Positions 60,524 through 64,000 of a stretch of 64,000 bases of DNA are shown in pieces. The notes under the pieces were generated by a model. That model was not told the DNA's origin. It saw only the letters and a list, made by a program, of their open reading frames with translations, and made no database searches. Position 1 is the stretch's first letter, and each line of letters opens with the position of its first letter. Origin of the DNA: Thamnaconus septentrionalis (Eukaryota; Chordata; Actinopteri; Tetraodontiformes; Monacanthidae); the NCBI GenBank assembly GCA_009823395.1, contig CM020502.1, positions 14,447,001 through 14,511,000 of the forward strand. Direction: 5' to 3'. The position numbers and the translations under genes are program-made.

Positions 60524-61899
60524 CTGATAATGAATAGCAACATACTGTAGCAATGCAGTCTGCACATTGGACTCGCTGCAGCACAGGAAACCCCTTGCAC
60601 TGATCTTGAAGCCATTAGCCATTAGCATGTGCAGTGTTCAATTATAGCTGAACTGGAGCACCCATCAGTTTCACTGTGAGGTTGAAAGTGTTTTGGTTTT
60701 TGCTCTTTTTCCTCAAACATTATCAGCCGAGAGAGACTGTGATAATAATGCAAGAGCGGAAGCGTTTGCACAACCAGACAGGCCGTGAAGCTGATAAGTA
60801 GCGTGGGCAGTGATGACGGATTGCGAGAAGGCGGCGGCCGCAGAGGTGCACGCTGCTCAACGTGTTGTGTGAGCGCACGCTAAAATGGTTACAACCCATG
60901 AAAGTGGCCAAAACCACCAGAGGAGAACTGGGCGTGTGAAAGTTGACTTGGGTTTTGGAAGCACTTTGAGTGGTCAGGCCAACTAGAAAAAGCTGATTAT
61001 AAATAGCAGAGTCGACTCTGTGTTTGCATGGCAATAAACATGAGACAAAAATAATGTGTAGCCACATGCTAAAGTCAGAGTCAGTCTTTGTTTTTAAGAA
61101 TTGTGACTATTCAAATCTTCAGTTTTGTAACCTCGGTGAGTGCGAGGTGAAGTCCTGCTAGTCCATCTGCATTAGCATGAGCGCCTCCTCTAACCAGCAA
61201 AAATAATTACACACTTTACTCATCTATGTTAAGCTACAAGGAAACGACTCTGAAAACACAGGAATAGTGTTTTCTATAATTTCTTCAAAAAGCTTAACGG
61301 GCCGCATATGGCCCCCGAGCCTTGGTTTGGCTATGTCTGTTTGAGACAAATGCTTGAGATATTGAGGTGAAAGCAGGGGCAGGAAGTTCCCCCGCCGAGC
61401 AGCCAAACTACGCTGCTGTAACCACCGACGTGTCAAGTTTGCAGGTTTTCCTGCACACGCAATAAAGATGTAGAGTAAAAACTCTAAAAAAAAAAAAAAG
61501 AAAAGCTTTGCAGGAGACAAACTGAGTCTGAGCTTCAGCCGAGCCGACGAGGATCGAGTTCCTCAGCTGAGAGTTTCCAGCGGAGGGACGTTGGAAGTGC
61601 AGAAACAGTGTCTGTGTGTGTGTGTGTGCACGTCGTGCTGCTGTGCCCGCCTTTTCCATCAGTCCTCCCTCCCATTTCCACTGGGTTGGGTTTTCCACTT
61701 AGGTAATGGCTGGGTAATGCCACCTTTGAAAAACACCCTCGCACAATGTTTTTTCTTACCGTTTACAAGGCGACGAGCAAAAAAGGAAAATACTCAGAAG
61801 TTCTGCATTTTTACGGGGCGTTTGAATGGCTCATTCATCAGCCGACGGGATGGTGAACTTGAGCGCAGACCAGAGACGGTGGTCCACTTTCATTCACAC

Positions 61900-62262
61900 C
61901 AGTGGTTCTCAACTGGTGGAGACTCAGGACACAGTTTTCACCTTACCACAAAGTCGCAACACAAATTTATTCCACCAAAATAAAAGCACTAGCCTACTTT
62001 ATATCACGTCTAGTAAATAAATTATTGAATTGTGTGTCCTGCAAAATAAATGCCCAATATTCTCTTAATAATAAACACATTTTAAAATCCCTTTCAAATT
62101 GTGTGTCCTGCAAAATAAAAGTGAAATATTTTCTGTATAATTATATATGTTTTAAAATTCCTGTTATAAAACATAAAAGGGAAACCGTTCAAGAAGCTGC
62201 GACCCAATTAAAACAGCCCCGTGACCCACTTTTGGGTCACGACCACTCGTTGAGAAACGCTG
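61900..62262. mobile_element. Non-autonomous hAT element
   Basis: It runs from CAGTGGTTCTCAACTGGTGG to CCACTCGTTGAGAAACGCTG, terminal inverted repeats of the familiar hAT type. The flanks ATTCACAC and ATTTGCAC may be a diverged 8-bp target duplication. The interior holds two copies of a roughly 70-bp unit starting AATTGTGTGTCCTGCAAAAT. Confidence 0.8.
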
Positions 62263-62807
62263 ATTTGCACCTTTCACGCTGGCTTATGTAAGCGGAGTGA
62301 GAGAGAGAGAGAAAAAGAGAGAGAGAATCGTTTCAGTTTGACGCACTCGTCTGCGGCCCAAAGCGAGGACAGTTATCGCTGCGTGGCTGCGCCGGCGGGA
62401 AGCTGAGCGCGCTCACAACACGCCAACGTGCTTCCTTTAAAGGAAATTTCCAGCAGCTGTGTAAACCGTGGGGGCTCATTCAGAGCCACTTCCCACTGCA
62501 TGTGCAGGGAAAGCAGGAAAAGTGAGCAGCGAGCTGAGATGCTCGGCAGGGGCCTCCGAGACCCCGCACTTCATAACGCGCAGGTCTACTGTGAAGTGTC
62601 AAAGGGGGAAAATCTGCGCGCTTCACTTTACAGTCTGGAAACTCATCATCTTCTTGTCACCGTGTGGCTCTTTCAGAAATGGGACTTTCCCTTCAACACT
62701 GAGCGCGACAGTAAAAAAGTTTAACAAGTCTAACGCAGGTTTTTCTGCCGCCGTGAGTCAGACGGCTTCACTCCTTGGCTCCTCCTTCACTCCTTCACTC
62801 CTCCTGA

Positions 62808-62965
62808 AGCAGTGCTTTTTCAGCTAGTGGAGGCTCACCACCCAATTTTATTCCACAGCAATCATATACGCACACAAATATATATATGAATAAATAAATA
62901 AACAAAAAAGTTCAACGAAGCCGCGACCAACTTTAGGGTTGCGAGCCAGCAGTTGAGAAGCGCCG
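62808..62965. mobile_element. hAT-type element, degraded relative
   Basis: Starts GCAGTGCTTTTTCAGCTAGT and ends GCAGTTGAGAAGCGCCGTC. It shares the AGTTCAACGAAGCCGCGACC interior with 61900-62262, in the same orientation. Confidence 0.6.
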
Positions 62966-64000
62966 TCCTGAAGGTCCCCTCCTGTTGATGCGAGGGCCTT
63001 CTCTGCCCTCCAGGGACTCCACACGCCACAGCCAGGAACCAACAACTGAGCTGATTGGCCAATCACAAGGTCAACTCCTGCCAGCCTGCACATCGCTGAC
63101 AAACATTGACGCAGTCAGCAAATGGTTCTGACCCACTTTTTACCACTCTGTTCAATACGATGACGACGCTAAGGCTAATGGATGTGTACATAATATTGAT
63201 ATAGTTGGGGGATTTCTTTCCATGTAGCAGCAGTGCGATACATAGTCCTTGATGGGTGCGGCGTAGCTCTGTTGTTTTTGTAGAGGGACCCAAATACAAC
63301 AGAACCTTTATGAGTGTGACGCAACATTTCTAACTCCCAGGACGACAGTGAAAGGTACCAACCTATCATCACTTTACTGGTCTTGATTGATTGATTTCTG
63401 ACTTTCAGTTCTATTCAATGAATCTTCTGTTCAACTATTTGTAAGACAACATATTTGGCCAGTAGCCTCACTGATGGCACCACCCATAGAGATGCTACTG
63501 GCTGAATTCACCAACTAATGACCTGAAGCACAATGCAGAGCAAAAGGCCAAAGTGTTGGGTGAAGAAATAGCAAGGAAAAAACAAGTTTGATTTTTTTTT
63601 TTTTGGTGGTATTTCAGTGAATACTACCAAGTAACTGGCTGGTTTGTTGTCAATGTAACAGTATATAAACTAGCAGGTGGGTTTCTGGGATGGAAATAAT
63701 ACTTCCAGTCACTGCATTAACAACTCACTCTCCAGGTTGTATTTTAACAATAAACCAAAAGTGAAAAGGCCTTAGCACGGAGGCAACTAAAATAAACCCA
63801 ATGAAAAAAAAAAATCTCTCCAGATTATAAATAAATGCAACAACATGCTTCATCTGATTAGGATTAATCAGATGCACCTGCATCTGTCTCACTGCTGCTC
63901 TGTGACTTTCTCCACAGGAACTCCTCGTGGTCTGGCACCTGAAACTTTTCTCAGTTGCTTCCTTAAACTAGTTGCGTTATGCACCACATTACTTCCACCA

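Larger units (their letters stand above)
57620..64000 (-). other. SEPTIN7: SEPTIN7 upstream intron (partial)
   Basis: 6.4 kb with no septin N-terminal exon that I can find on minus. Contents are a family A fragment (57694-57831), GATGGT repeats (58118-58151), a roughly 230-bp tandem duplication (59510-60000), a family B MITE (60009-60523), hAT-type elements (61900-62262 and 62808-62965) and a GC-rich patch (62330-62760). Confidence 0.6.

Overview
The window is vertebrate nuclear DNA, almost certainly from a percomorph-type teleost fish. The evidence is multi-exon genes with GT-AG introns, AATAAA-type poly(A) signals, abundant microsatellites, and many short transposon remnants of kinds common in fish (MITEs, hAT and Tc1/mariner fragments, L2-like LINE tails). 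I found no bacterial, viral or organellar genes.

Four genes can be read from their exons, and together they form a known vertebrate synteny block. (1) ANLN (anillin), minus strand: only the first coding exon, 1050-1067, lies in the window. (2) MATCAP2 (KIAA0895), plus strand: six coding exons, 3858-10906, 492 aa, a tubulin tyrosine carboxypeptidase. (3) EEPD1, minus strand: seven coding exons, 34693 down to 15593, 554 aa, with a lipid-anchor signal, two helix-hairpin-helix domains and an exo/endonuclease/phosphatase domain. (4) SEPTIN7, minus strand: eleven coding exons, 57619 down to 41418, giving the C-terminal 381 aa. The SEPTIN7 N-terminus lies beyond position 64000. The gene order and orientations match my recollection of human 7p14 (SEPTIN7-EEPD1-KIAA0895-ANLN). 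Every exon junction given keeps the reading frame.

Layout: 1-1049 is ANLN intron 1. 1068-1460 is a probable bidirectional ANLN/MATCAP2 promoter with two CCAAT boxes and a CHR-like element. 1461-11150 is MATCAP2. 11151-15344 is the spacer between the convergent MATCAP2 and EEPD1. 15345-34693 is EEPD1, with a 12 kb first intron full of repeats, and its CpG-rich 5' region reaches about 35085. 35086-40473 is intergenic. 40474-64000 is SEPTIN7.

No new gene system is evident. The observations most worth checking are: substitutions at two EEP active-site positions of EEPD1; a long-armed foldback MITE family; MITEs lying next to exon junctions; a SEPTIN7 intron that is about 84% simple repeat; a CT microsatellite serving as a polypyrimidine tract; a 3'UTR CTG repeat in EEPD1; and an unassigned coding-like stretch near 36.7 kb. 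MATCAP2 and SEPTIN7 act on microtubules and septin filaments, and anillin on the actomyosin ring, so three of the four genes are cytoskeletal. EEPD1 is linked to DNA-fork processing and to membrane cholesterol export.
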